Below, piece after piece: positions 11,720 through 20,926 of a stretch of 38,694 nucleotides of DNA. Location: positions 1-38,694 of the forward strand of contig CAYHXO010000018.1 of NCBI GenBank assembly GCA_964360635.1, given 5' to 3'. Position 1 is the first letter of the stretch. The number at the start of each line of letters is the position of its first letter. The notes beneath the pieces were generated by a model. It ran no database searches, was not told where the DNA came from, and saw only the letters and a list, made by a program, of their open reading frames with translations. Origin of the DNA: CALRGE01 sp964360635. Lineage in GTDB: Bacteria; Patescibacteriota; Gracilibacteria; UBA1369; 2-02-FULL-48-14. The translations under genes and the position numbers were made by a program.

Positions 11720-14326
11720 ATGAAAGAAAAAATCAAATACATTATCGGGACAATTTGGCTTGCCCTAGTGATGTATTTTTATTACAAAAATCACAGCTAT
11801 TATACAGATGGCTTTACAGGATTAGGCAATTGGTGGCCACTTTGGCTTGCTCCAATTCTTTCTTATGGCATTTTCTTATTTTACAACTGGGGAAAGGGCG
11901 AGAATTCAATAATACTTAGATTGAGTGCAAAAAAAATCTCCGTGTCTTTTTTATTAGGAATGTTATTTGTGGGGAATGTGGGTTTTATGGTTTTAAATCC
12001 ACTTATGTATATGGGCCCAACAGCCATATACAATAATGATGGAACAGTAAATTTAAACCCTACTGAAGATGAATTAAGCTCAGATGCTCGTATTTTAAGG
12101 AAGTCGATTGTTATTTCTGCAGGCAATAATTTTTACGACACGGCACCTGAAAACATAAAACAATACCTTGTTCGAGCCAGTTTATTCGAAATAGAAAAAG
12201 GTCTACTGTGGACTTTCATAAAAGTATATCTTCCTTCTTTAATGTTTTTATTTTTCTCATGCGCACTCGGCGCGAGACTTCATAAAATTATCAGAAGAAA
12301 TTTGGAGCATGAAGATTCCTTCGAGAGAAAATTAATTGAATTAGTTTTAGGATTGCTTACAATGACAGGCATTTTTTTACTAACTTCATTCCTCAATCAA
12401 TTCAGCATTTTAGTAAATTTATCAATCATTGGCGCCATCTCAATTTTAATCAGAAAAGAACTGTCATATATTTGGACAGGAATCACAAAATGGAATGCGA
12501 CTCTTGAATTGCCATTTTCAAACTTAATCTTACCAATTGGGATTTTTATATCAACTTTTCTATTTATACATTTAGATGCGAATCTCAGCCCAATGCCACG
12601 TGGTTGGGACGGGCTTAACAGGTACATTTTAATCGCGAGAGATATTGCAGAAAGCGGATCAGGCGTTAAGATCGGCAGTCCATACGCCTGGGAACTTATT
12701 CTGGCTTTTTTCTATCAAATCGACTCAAAAATTGCATTATTCTGGACTTCCCTACCTGGAATTCTAAATTTCATAATAATTTGGATACTGTGCAAAAAGT
12801 TCACTTCAAGCAGAAATGCAAGTCTTGTAATTGCCTTCATGTTATCGATGCCAATGATGTCATTTTATATGGCGGATGAGAATAAAATCGACGTGGCACA
12901 CTGGCTGCTCGGTAGCACAGTTTTACTTTCACTTTTGAAAGGAATTGATTTCGAAAATAAAATTCGAGTGAAAGACTATTCATACATTTGGATTGCTGGA
13001 ATTCTGGCAGGTTTTGCATTCACGGTTAAGCTCACAGGAATACTTTTAATATTCGGTTTGATTGCTAGTTTTGCATTAGTTGAAAGTGGATGGCTATTTG
13101 CTTCAAGCATATTCATGCTTTCACTAGCAGCATTAGTTAAAATGGGAGGATTAAACTTGGGTTCTGATTTTATTAGTTCAGCAGACTTCAATTCAAAATT
13201 CCTTATTTTTTCAATCGTAACAGGTTTAATTTTAGCATTTGCTGCAGCATACAAGAAAAAACTTAGCAAACTAAATATCAAACATTTCATAATTCTCTGC
13301 GCATTAATTGCTCTGCCAATTTTACCTTGGCTTGGAAAAAATCTTTATGAGATTGAAACGATTTCAATAAATAACTTAATTCAAGGGGCAACACACTCTC
13401 CTTCTGTTGACATGCAAGGTATTGCCGGGAAATGTGATGTTGCCACCGGCTCGTATGAAGAATATGACCGTTATTTAGGCTACAACCCAAATATCATAAT
13501 AAGAGCAGCCGCAATTCCTTGGCACTTAACAATGAATGATATTGGTGCTGTGGGCGCTTATGTTGATATTGGTTTCTCATTTTTAGGTTTCGTACTTTTT
13601 GCAGTTCTCTTCTATAAATTCGCTGATAAAAGAAAAAATCTCCTACTGTTCTTTGCAATCATATACGGGTTCTTCTGGTTGGTTAGAGCGAATGGAGTAA
13701 TTTGGTATGGTTTCCCACTTTTAACTTTTGCTGCGATTGCAATGGTGCTTGCATTCAATGAACTTGATAAAAATGCTTTTGGTCGCTTCATCATTTTAGT
13801 GAGCTTTTTAACTTGGGGAATTCTTGCATTAAACACTCGATTAAATAATTTTGGGAATGCAGTGCTGCTACTTAATAATGCCGGGAAAATTACATATCAA
13901 GATGTACAGGAGAATATCTTCCCATTTGCAGATGAAATTCAAAATTACTTAAAAGAACATGAAGGCCTTGTTTACAAGGTTGGAACTCCTTACGGATTTT
14001 ATATTCCAGGTTTTTTTGGACGAACTTATGACGATCAATTGTTAGATATCTTCTATTGTACATTCCTTAGTTATGACGGAAACCCAGTTAAAATTATTCA
14101 GATTTTTGAGAAAAATAATATCAAATTTTTACTTTATGATACTCACACAAACACAATCGGGAATGATCCGAAAGGATCACTAGTTAAAAAAGTAAATACA
14201 ATAACTGATTTCATTAATAAATATTTGGAAATTATTGTTTATGACGATGTTCGAGGAAACCATCTTATTTATATTCCAACAGAAGCGGAGCTCCTTCAAA
14301 AACACCCTGAATTATTGCAGGAATAA
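11720..14326 (+). CDS. Large multi-pass membrane protein, GT-C glycosyltransferase-like
   Basis: 868 aa with about 14 or more hydrophobic segments, beginning at residues 7-21. After the fifth or so segment there is an extracytoplasmic loop with LDANLSPMPRGWDGLNRYI (about residue 283-301); an acidic residue in the first large loop is typical of GT-C enzymes that use polyprenyl-phosphate sugars. The C-terminal 150 residues (from about YQDVQENIFPFADEI) are soluble, as in PMT/ArnT-like proteins. It probably transfers a sugar to a protein or lipid at the outer face of the membrane. This is assigned from topology and the loop only, so the substrate is unknown. The downstream gene encodes a cell-surface lamin-tail protein, a possible substrate. 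Confidence 0.6.
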   Translation: MKEKIKYIIGTIWLALVMYFYYKNHSYYTDGFTGLGNWWPLWLAPILSYGIFLFYNWGKGENSIILRLSAKKISVSFLLGMLFVGNVGFMVLNPLMYMGPTAIYNNDGTVNLNPTEDELSSDARILRKSIVISAGNNFYDTAPENIKQYLVRASLFEIEKGLLWTFIKVYLPSLMFLFFSCALGARLHKIIRRNLEHEDSFERKLIELVLGLLTMTGIFLLTSFLNQFSILVNLSIIGAISILIRKELSYIWTGITKWNATLELPFSNLILPIGIFISTFLFIHLDANLSPMPRGWDGLNRYILIARDIAESGSGVKIGSPYAWELILAFFYQIDSKIALFWTSLPGILNFIIIWILCKKFTSSRNASLVIAFMLSMPMMSFYMADENKIDVAHWLLGSTVLLSLLKGIDFENKIRVKDYSYIWIAGILAGFAFTVKLTGILLIFGLIASFALVESGWLFASSIFMLSLAALVKMGGLNLGSDFISSADFNSKFLIFSIVTGLILAFAAAYKKKLSKLNIKHFIILCALIALPILPWLGKNLYEIETISINNLIQGATHSPSVDMQGIAGKCDVATGSYEEYDRYLGYNPNIIIRAAAIPWHLTMNDIGAVGAYVDIGFSFLGFVLFAVLFYKFADKRKNLLLFFAIIYGFFWLVRANGVIWYGFPLLTFAAIAMVLAFNELDKNAFGRFIILVSFLTWGILALNTRLNNFGNAVLLLNNAGKITYQDVQENIFPFADEIQNYLKEHEGLVYKVGTPYGFYIPGFFGRTYDDQLLDIFYCTFLSYDGNPVKIIQIFEKNNIKFLLYDTHTNTIGNDPKGSLVKKVNTITDFINKYLEIIVYDDVRGNHLIYIPTEAELLQKHPELLQE

Positions 14327-14332
14327 TTCAGG
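14306..14332. repeat. Perfect 11-bp inverted repeat at end of GT-C gene
   Basis: CCTGAATTATT-GCAGG-AATAATTCAGG spans the stop codon of the 868-aa gene. It can form a hairpin of 11 AT-rich pairs with a 5-base loop. No T-run follows. Its right arm continues into tandem TTCAGG boxes. Confidence 0.6.
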
Positions 14333-14346
14333 ACTAATTCAGAACT
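14325..14346 (+). promoter_or_regulatory. Tandem 11-bp TTCAGG boxes, copy A
   Basis: AATTCAGGACT then AATTCAGAACT, directly adjacent (11-bp period), ending 37 bases before the lamin-tail gene start. The same arrangement occurs at 21380-21401 and 36708-36729 upstream of two other genes. Confidence 0.5.
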
Positions 14347-14382
14347 AGGGTGCATCATTGCCATGTAATTTAACCCAATTAT

Positions 14383-16008
14383 ATGCGCAAAATTTTAATA
14401 TTCTTCTTAATGCTCTCATTCCCAACTGTTTTTGCAGAGGAATGTCCTAGCGCTGTAGGCGGCATTGTTCCCATTTCAACAAAGCTTGAGATAAGCAGCC
14501 TCTACCCATCACCCAAAACTGGCGAGAAAGAATGGGTAGAAATAAAAAATAATGATTCAGCAAAAATCGATCTGGCAAATTATACTCTCGAAGACGGAAC
14601 AGCAAAACCCTGGGCAATGAGTGGTCAAATTTCCGCTGGGCAAAGTTTAAAAGTAGACTCCTTCCCTTTCCAATTAAATAACGGCAGTGACCTTGCTACA
14701 TTAAAGACCACAAGCGGAATTTTAATTGATACTCTCAGTTACTCAACCAGCAATGAAGGTGAAATAATTTATAAAAATGCTCCTGTAACACTGGCTTCAA
14801 CAGAAACTTCTAGTGGAACCGTAGTCGTGGAAACAACACCAACAAAATTACCAATAATTTCAGAGTTGATTCCAAATCCAGAAGGCTCTGATTCAACCAG
14901 TGAATGGATAGAACTTTATAATCCTTCCACAGAAGATATAAATCTATCAGGACTCTATTTGGACGACGCAGATGGAGGAAGTGATCCTTACAAATTAAGT
15001 GGCACTTTGGGCGTCGAGAGCTATCTTGTAATTTCAGTTGAAGATAGCAAAATTTCCCTAAATAATGGTGGTGATAGCGTTAGATTACTTGGCGCAAATA
15101 AAGAAATTCTATATCAAATTGATTATACAGATTCAAAAGAGGGCGAAAGCTATGCTCTCATTGGCAACTCTTGGGTTTGGACTTCAAGCTCAACACCAGA
15201 AGCAGACAATATCGTCGGCACCACTGAAGACTCCAAACAAAGCGAAACAAGCTTCGTGAACGGTGATCTTTCAGAATCAGTAAATATCAGCGAAGTTTTC
15301 CCAAATCCTGAAGGAAGTGATCAAGAAAGTGAGTGGATAGAAATTACAAATACAAGTTCAGTAGATGTAAATTTAGGTAACTGGATTATTGATGATGGCA
15401 AAAAACCATATGTTTTTCCTGACAACACCTTAATTTTAGCAGGAGCAACTCTTATTTTATATCGCAGCGAAACCGGAATCGCGCTAAACAACAATGGCGA
15501 AACCGTCGAATTGAAAGATTACACTGGCGAAACAATGGACAGTATTGGATATGATAGTTCTATCGAAGATCAATCATATTCAAAAATCGAAATTGAAGAA
15601 ATGCAGACCGAACAAGCGAGTTTGGACTCGCTAGGACAAAAAATTACTGAAATTTGGACTTGGACCGAGCCAAGTCCGGGAGAACAGAACCCAATCTGGA
15701 TGCAATTTAAAGGTGAAGTAACAGATTACAGCGAGGGCGTTGTAACAATCTTTGATGGCATTTCTCAGTGGACTTTCAAAACCAAAAATCAAAAACTTGA
15801 TCAGCTCGTTTTCACGATCGGGAATCAAATTCTAATTCGCGCAGTTCAGGCCGGCGACATTTACGAAGTCACTTACAGCGAACTTTTACAGAGTAGCGAA
15901 AAACCCACAAAAAACTACTTGATTTGGGAAATCTTGGCGGCAATGCTTGCCGCTGCTTGTTGGCTTGTTGTAGAGTACAGAAAGCGCAAGCAAATGGTAT
16001 TGTCTTAA
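14383..16008 (+). CDS. Secreted, membrane-anchored protein with three lamin-tail domains
   Basis: 541 aa. A signal peptide (MRKILIFFLMLSFPTVFAEE, cleavage after about residue 18) is followed by three lamin-tail (LTD) domains: about 33-125 (LYPSPKTGEKEWVEIKNND), about 160-255 (LIPNPEGSDSTSEWIELYNP) and about 300-400 (VFPNPEGSDQESEWIEITN). Next is an OB-like strand region (VTDYSEGVVTIFDGISQWTF) and one C-terminal transmembrane helix (WEILAAMLAAACWLVVEY) with a basic tail. The second and third LTDs are clear internal duplicates. Such proteins are probably displayed outside the cell membrane for adhesion or wall contact; the binding partner is unknown. It lies 56 bases after the GT-C gene. Confidence 0.85.
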   Translation: MRKILIFFLMLSFPTVFAEECPSAVGGIVPISTKLEISSLYPSPKTGEKEWVEIKNNDSAKIDLANYTLEDGTAKPWAMSGQISAGQSLKVDSFPFQLNNGSDLATLKTTSGILIDTLSYSTSNEGEIIYKNAPVTLASTETSSGTVVVETTPTKLPIISELIPNPEGSDSTSEWIELYNPSTEDINLSGLYLDDADGGSDPYKLSGTLGVESYLVISVEDSKISLNNGGDSVRLLGANKEILYQIDYTDSKEGESYALIGNSWVWTSSSTPEADNIVGTTEDSKQSETSFVNGDLSESVNISEVFPNPEGSDQESEWIEITNTSSVDVNLGNWIIDDGKKPYVFPDNTLILAGATLILYRSETGIALNNNGETVELKDYTGETMDSIGYDSSIEDQSYSKIEIEEMQTEQASLDSLGQKITEIWTWTEPSPGEQNPIWMQFKGEVTDYSEGVVTIFDGISQWTFKTKNQKLDQLVFTIGNQILIRAVQAGDIYEVTYSELLQSSEKPTKNYLIWEILAAMLAAACWLVVEYRKRKQMVLS

Positions 16009-16051
16009 TAAAAAAATTCACTACTATAAGGGCGCTCCTAACCAAAAAACT

Positions 16052-18088
16052 ATGAGCGAAATGCAAAATAGAGCACATGATGATGATCAGATGGAAGATC
16101 ATGAACTAAGTCGTGCAGATTTGATGAAAATGGAACAAAGCAAAGAAAGTGGCTGGGGCAAGCTAGATTACGCCGGAGAACAGAAAAGAGACAAAATTGC
16201 CGACAGTCTGAAAAAATTTCAAGATGCAACAGGTCTTCCTCAAGAGAGACGTATTGGCAAAATAAAAAAAGTAAGAGATGGACGAGAACTTCACGAAACT
16301 GAAGAAGAAATGAAGAATAGTGCAAAAAAGTGGTACAGAGGAAAATTAGCAGATAGCGGGCTATTTGAACCTATGGATGATGCCGAAAGAGAATTCATTA
16401 ATTTCGAGCATAAAAGTTTGCTCTCAAGATTCGACAAACTTTCGCTTGCAGATAACGACATGAATATGACGACAGTACTTTCAACAATAGATCAAGATCT
16501 TGTACCACGAAGACGTTTCAGGAATAAATTAGTGATGTTGAAGGAGCAAAACCCGCTTGTATTCAAAGAATATATGGCTCTATTGCCAACTTTAGGGCTT
16601 GTGGGCTCAAAAGAAGCCTTGCTTGGAAAAGTGATGGTTGCAATGAAACCTGTTATGAATATGCCTGAAGCTCTTCAAAGGGCTTTCAAAGAAAGAAGAA
16701 ATACTCTCGGCACGAAAAAAGAAACTGCTCCTCTTGTTGCAGAAGTAAGTGCAGAATATAAAAAACGAGTCGAAAATTATAATAAAACTCTATCTGCAAA
16801 TGCGAAATATTTTGGTGGTAAAGATATAAATGGTCAACCTGGGGCACTTGTGGAATATAAAGACTACTTTGCGAAATTAGAAAATTTTGCAGAAATGGAT
16901 TCTGCAATGAACTTGTTGCCTGATCATATTCAAAAACGAAAAGCACTTTATGAGAAATCACAGGCTCTGATTCAAAAAGCAAAGCCTGAAATGCAGGAAA
17001 AGCTAAAAACTATGGTGAAAGAAATGCGAAGGCACCAGCTTGAAAGTTATATGGATACACTGGAGTCAGCAGTGACAAACGACAACATAAATATTGCAGA
17101 TGCTGGCAATTCTCTCCTGAAAGAGGTAGATGGCGTTGCATTATTCAGCAAGTTTGAAATTGAAAATGAAACTCGAAAAATGCAAAAAATGAGCCTCAAC
17201 GGACAATCCGGCCAGGTCGAATCTTTAAAACTTGAAATCCAAGAAAGAGAAAAAGTAATTAAAGAATATCAAGATCTACCAGACAAAATGCGTGATGATG
17301 AAACATTTATGGATGCAAATAGCCAAGATAGAAGCAAAATGCTAAAAGAAGCAAAAGATGCAAAACTAACAGGTCACGACAATCCTTTCGATTTGGCGGC
17401 AAATAATGATGAAGGATATCTCGACGATATTGGAGACGAACTCGAAAGCAGCGATGGAGCAAAAATGCTAGATGAATTTATTGATGATAGTGAGATGGAA
17501 GGTGAAGCTGAAGCAGCCAATCTTATAAATTTGACTAGAAAAAGAGTTGGCCTAAAAGATGAGAGTATGAAGATGCATAATGAAAGTCAACAAGAGGTGT
17601 ACCAGAGAGATTTCAAGAAATGGATAAGACTTGATGAAGGTGCCGAGGAAGAAAAAGACGTGCATACTGCGAGAGAAAAAACAAAAGTGAAAGCTGCAAA
17701 AGAAGCTGACTTGGCTTGGGAAAAAGGTTTTGTATTTAACTCGGCAATGATTGCAACACAACGCCAAGATGTTGATGCCAGAGAATTAAAACGTGGTGAC
17801 TCTAAAGCCATGGAAAGAGTTAAACGAGCACGCTATGGCTTTGAAATTAATGTTCAAAAAGAAGACGGCACTGATCAGGAAAGAAACGTCGGCAAAATGC
17901 TTGATGATCTTTCAGAAGAGCAGAAAGAAATATTAGTGAAAAGGGTCATGGAAATGTTGCTAGGAAATATGAAAATCTCCGCAGGTAAAAGTGCGGTGGT
18001 CAAGAATTCAGGTACAATGAAAGAAAAAGTAGGTAAAAGATTAATGAAACGTGAATACTTCAGCAACTTGAAAAAACAAGCAGCATGA
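16052..18088 (+). CDS. Unknown 678-aa charged helical protein
   Basis: No family recognised. It is almost entirely helical, rich in Lys, Glu, Asp and Met, with no Cys, signal peptide or membrane segment. Coiled-coil-like stretches occur around QVESLKLEIQEREKVIKEYQ and near the C-terminus. An acidic patch lies around EGYLDDIGDELESSDGAKML, and the C-terminus is basic. The N-terminus MSEMQNRAHDDDQMEDHEL is acidic and likely disordered. The TGA stop overlaps the start of the following [2Fe-2S] protein as ATGA, so it is translated together with the redox cluster. A structural or scaffold role is possible but unproven. Confidence 0.7.
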   Translation: MSEMQNRAHDDDQMEDHELSRADLMKMEQSKESGWGKLDYAGEQKRDKIADSLKKFQDATGLPQERRIGKIKKVRDGRELHETEEEMKNSAKKWYRGKLADSGLFEPMDDAEREFINFEHKSLLSRFDKLSLADNDMNMTTVLSTIDQDLVPRRRFRNKLVMLKEQNPLVFKEYMALLPTLGLVGSKEALLGKVMVAMKPVMNMPEALQRAFKERRNTLGTKKETAPLVAEVSAEYKKRVENYNKTLSANAKYFGGKDINGQPGALVEYKDYFAKLENFAEMDSAMNLLPDHIQKRKALYEKSQALIQKAKPEMQEKLKTMVKEMRRHQLESYMDTLESAVTNDNINIADAGNSLLKEVDGVALFSKFEIENETRKMQKMSLNGQSGQVESLKLEIQEREKVIKEYQDLPDKMRDDETFMDANSQDRSKMLKEAKDAKLTGHDNPFDLAANNDEGYLDDIGDELESSDGAKMLDEFIDDSEMEGEAEAANLINLTRKRVGLKDESMKMHNESQQEVYQRDFKKWIRLDEGAEEEKDVHTAREKTKVKAAKEADLAWEKGFVFNSAMIATQRQDVDARELKRGDSKAMERVKRARYGFEINVQKEDGTDQERNVGKMLDDLSEEQKEILVKRVMEMLLGNMKISAGKSAVVKNSGTMKEKVGKRLMKREYFSNLKKQAA

Positions 18089-18375
18089 TGCATATAATTA
18101 AAATTTGTTGTGGATGTTCATGCGCGGCAAATTTCGGTCTTGATAACCTGAAAAAAGCTGAGGATATTTTGGGGATAAAAGCGGGAGACACAAGTGAAGA
18201 TGGTAAATTTCGGCTTGAAAAAGCGGGCTGCATGAGTAATTGTGAGAACGCGCCGAACGTGATGTTTTGTAAGCCCAACGGACCGCTTGCAACAATCATG
18301 CTCGACGGAAAAATTGAGGAAAATCTTCTACCAAACAGGTTCGCCAAAATGCTTAAAGAATTAAAAAACTCATAA
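18085..18375 (+). CDS. [2Fe-2S] thioredoxin-like ferredoxin
   Basis: 96 aa. Cys8-x4-Cys13 and Cys49-x3-Cys53 (GCMSNCENAPNVM) give the C-x4-C plus C-x3-C spacing of thioredoxin-fold [2Fe-2S] proteins (NuoE and Aquifex-type ferredoxin). An extra Cys9 and Cys11 lie within the first motif (ICCGCSC). It likely carries electrons in the cytosol. It starts in an ATGATG overlap with the upstream gene (second ATG at 18088 also possible) and ends 1 base before trxB, so it could be a redox partner of that flavoprotein. No hydrogenase or complex I genes are nearby. Confidence 0.82.
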   Translation: MMHIIKICCGCSCAANFGLDNLKKAEDILGIKAGDTSEDGKFRLEKAGCMSNCENAPNVMFCKPNGPLATIMLDGKIEENLLPNRFAKMLKELKNS

Positions 18376-18376
18376 T

Positions 18377-19300
18377 ATGCTTTACGACATGATTATCGTG
18401 GGAGGAGGTTGCGCCGGCCTTGCCGCGTCTATTTACGCACGCAGATACAACATGGAAGTACTTCTACTTTCTGAAAACTTGGGTGGCACAATCACAACAA
18501 CTCACCTAGTTGAAAATTACCCTGGTTTCACTTCCCTTTCCGGTCAGGAATTGGCAGATCACATTATAGACCACGCAAAAGCCAATGATGTTCAGATGAA
18601 AATTGGTAGCAGAACTTCAAAAATCGTAAAAGAAGGCGATGTTTTTAAAGTGACTTCAGGGAAAGAAACATTCGAAGCACGCACAGTTCTACTAGCAACC
18701 GGAACAACATACAGAAAATTAGGAATTCCTGGAGAACAAGAATTCTCTGCACGCGGCGTTTCATACTGCGCAACTTGCGACGCTCCTTTCTTCAAAGGCA
18801 AAAGCGTGATCATGATTGGTGGCGGAGACAGCGCAGTGAAAGAATCTTTAGTTTTAGCTAGTCACGCAAAAGATGTAACAATAATTTACCGTGGAGAAAA
18901 ATTGCGGCCAGAACCAATAAATCTTAAGCGAATGGAAGCAACTCCAAACATCAAAGTGATCTACAAAACGCAGCTCACTGAGATTATGGGAGATCAGAGC
19001 GTAACAAAAGTTAAGCTAGACAGCGCCGCAGGCGGCATTAGCGAAATGCCAACTCAAGGAGTCTTCGTCGAAATCGGTAGAATTCCACTTACTAGCATGG
19101 TTGATGAACTTGGCGTAGCGAAAAATGAAAAGGGCGAAATACTGATAAATGTTATGAGCGAAACCAACGTTCCGGGCTTTTATGCGGCCGGTGATGTGAG
19201 CGATACTGAGTGGAAGCAAGCCATAGTTGGGGTTGCAGAAGGCGTAAAAGCGGCGTATATGGCTTTTGAATATGTTTCAGCACAAAAATTAACCAAATAG
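18377..19300 (+). CDS. trxB: Thioredoxin reductase
   Basis: 307 aa, typical of low-Mr TrxB. It has the FAD-binding motif IIVGGGCAGLAASIYARR at the N-terminus, the redox-active CATCD (about 131-135), the NAD(P)H motif VIMIGGGDSAVKESL and the C-terminal FAD motif GFYAAGDVSD. It transfers electrons from NADPH to thioredoxin. It sits in the order [2Fe-2S] protein - trxB - peroxiredoxin with gaps of 1 and 3 bases, clearly one transcript. No thioredoxin gene is in the cluster, so an unlinked thioredoxin or glutaredoxin must link it to the peroxiredoxin. Confidence 0.96.
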   Translation: MLYDMIIVGGGCAGLAASIYARRYNMEVLLLSENLGGTITTTHLVENYPGFTSLSGQELADHIIDHAKANDVQMKIGSRTSKIVKEGDVFKVTSGKETFEARTVLLATGTTYRKLGIPGEQEFSARGVSYCATCDAPFFKGKSVIMIGGGDSAVKESLVLASHAKDVTIIYRGEKLRPEPINLKRMEATPNIKVIYKTQLTEIMGDQSVTKVKLDSAAGGISEMPTQGVFVEIGRIPLTSMVDELGVAKNEKGEILINVMSETNVPGFYAAGDVSDTEWKQAIVGVAEGVKAAYMAFEYVSAQKLTK

Positions 19301-19303
19301 AAA

Positions 19304-19825
19304 ATGTCAGCGAAAGTTTCACAGCAAGCGCCAGATTTCAGCGCCGAAGGATTGTTTGGAGACGAGGTTAAAAAAGTATCTCTTTCCGACTATGCCGGCA
19401 AATGGCTAGTGCTATTTTTCTACCCACTCGATTTCTCATCAGTCTGCCCAACCGAAATCACATCGCTAGATATGTCATACGACAAATTCATCGAGACGGG
19501 AACCGAAATTTTATCCGTGTCAGTTGATAGTGTTCACTCGCACCGCGCCTGGAAAAAAGAGATCGGAAACATTCGCTTCGGGATGCTATCTGACATCACA
19601 AAAGAAATCTCTCGAAATTACGGTGTTTTACTCGAGAACGAAGGCATCGCACTCCGTGGAACTTTCATCATAGATCCTCAAGGGAAATTGCGTGCTGCGC
19701 ACGTTAATGAAACCGCAATCGGTAGAAATATCGGCGAAATTTTAAGGCTACTTCAGGCCTGCCAAACCGGCGATGCTTGCCCAGCAGACTGGAAGCCGGG
19801 ACAAAAAACGCTTGGCAACAGATAA
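19304..19825 (+). CDS. Typical 2-Cys peroxiredoxin (AhpC/Prx1 type)
   Basis: 173 aa. The peroxidatic Cys48 is in DFSSVCPTEITSLD, Thr and Arg of the active site are present (PTE, and RGTFIIDPQG), and the resolving Cys159 is in GDACPADWKPG. A second Cys at 152 precedes it. It reduces hydrogen peroxide or alkyl peroxides using electrons from TrxB through a thiol carrier. It follows trxB by 3 bases. The usual DFTFVCPTE reads DFSSVCPTE here, a mild change. Confidence 0.95.
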   Translation: MSAKVSQQAPDFSAEGLFGDEVKKVSLSDYAGKWLVLFFYPLDFSSVCPTEITSLDMSYDKFIETGTEILSVSVDSVHSHRAWKKEIGNIRFGMLSDITKEISRNYGVLLENEGIALRGTFIIDPQGKLRAAHVNETAIGRNIGEILRLLQACQTGDACPADWKPGQKTLGNR

Positions 19826-19847
19826 TTGAAATGGGACAATAGACCCC

Positions 19848-20816
19848 ATGAATTCAAAAATCCCTCAAGCTGAATTTGATAAGGCAAAAGATCTGCTAAA
19901 TGCAGCTCATAATATTCTTATAATTTCTCATCGCAGCCCTGATGCCGATAGCGTGGGAGCGAATTTAGCGATGAAAGAAACTCTGGAAGCAATGGGCAAA
20001 AAAGTTCAATCCGCATGCGCTGATCCTGTGCCATCAAATTGTGTTTTTTTGAAAAATGCCTCAGGCTACATAAACGACTTCAACTCCGCCGACTACGATT
20101 TAATTGTGACCGTTGACTGCGGTTCACACGAATTGATGAAGTTTCATCTGAAAAAACCTGAACTTCTCGACCGCAGCAAAACTACACTTATTAACATCGA
20201 CCATCACCCAAGCAACGATTTCTTCGGAAACGTGAACATTGTGATGGATCAAGCGCCTGCCACTTGTTTCATTCTTTACCTTTTCTTCACTTACTGTGGC
20301 TGGGGCATTTCAAAAGATTGCGCAACTGATCTTTTGCACGGCCTCTATTACGATACTGGCTCTTTCATGCACTCAAACACATCCGCCGACACATATCGCA
20401 TTGCAGCGCGTCTAAAAGCCCACGGCGCCGACCACGAGCGTTGTGTTAAAGAGCAATTTCACACAAGTAGCATTAGTAAACTACGCCTTTGGGGTCGCGC
20501 ACTTTCACGCGTGAGTATGAACAGTAAAAACGCCGTAGTTGCCGCAATCACAGAACGCGATTTTCTCGAGGAAAAAACCGAACCTGAAGATCTTTCCGGT
20601 TTAATAAATTACATAAATTCCGTTCCAAATTCCCGTTTCTGCGTCCTCCTAACAGAAGACATGAAAGGCAATATCAAAGGCTCGCTCCGCACACAAAACG
20701 AAGACATCGACCTAACCCAAATCGCCAGCCTGCTCGGCGGCGGCGGCCACAAAAAAGCTTCCGGCTTCACCGTTCCAGGTCGCCTTCAGGAGAAGGTTGT
20801 TTGGGAGGTGAAGTAG
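19848..20816 (+). CDS. DHH-family phosphoesterase (NrnA-like)
   Basis: 322 aa. DHH motifs: SHRSPDADSVGAN (about 27-39), VTVDCGSHE, INIDHHPSNDFFG (about 115-127) and YDTGSFMHSN. The DHHA1 domain ends with GGGGHKKASGF (about 297-307). The family includes the nano-RNase/pAp phosphatase NrnA and cyclic di-AMP linearisation phosphodiesterases; the length and lack of membrane or PAS domains fit NrnA-type nanoRNA degradation. Start ATG 19848 is 22 bases after the peroxiredoxin stop, so it may share the redox transcript. It ends before the hairpin at 20874-20926. Confidence 0.9.
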   Translation: MNSKIPQAEFDKAKDLLNAAHNILIISHRSPDADSVGANLAMKETLEAMGKKVQSACADPVPSNCVFLKNASGYINDFNSADYDLIVTVDCGSHELMKFHLKKPELLDRSKTTLINIDHHPSNDFFGNVNIVMDQAPATCFILYLFFTYCGWGISKDCATDLLHGLYYDTGSFMHSNTSADTYRIAARLKAHGADHERCVKEQFHTSSISKLRLWGRALSRVSMNSKNAVVAAITERDFLEEKTEPEDLSGLINYINSVPNSRFCVLLTEDMKGNIKGSLRTQNEDIDLTQIASLLGGGGHKKASGFTVPGRLQEKVVWEVK

Positions 20817-20873
20817 TGCAGTCGACTGCAGTTCTATTGACCACACAAAAATTATTTGAGAAAATAGTGGCAG

Positions 20874-20926
20874 AAAAAGTTACGGCATCGTAGTCGTCTG
20901 AGCTACACCGCGGTGACTTTTTTCAT
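20874..20926. terminator. Bidirectional terminator, branched hairpin
   Basis: AAAAAGTTACGGC pairs imperfectly with GCGGTGACTTTTT, enclosing a second stem GTAG-N9-CTAC. T-runs lie on both sides, so it can end the plus-strand phosphoesterase transcript and the minus-strand hypothetical. Confidence 0.6.

Noticed and set aside
20874..20926. tRNA-like sequence on the minus strand (GTGTAGCTCAG)
   Set aside because: There is no D-stem partner, anticodon arm or T-arm; it is explained by the branched terminator hairpin.
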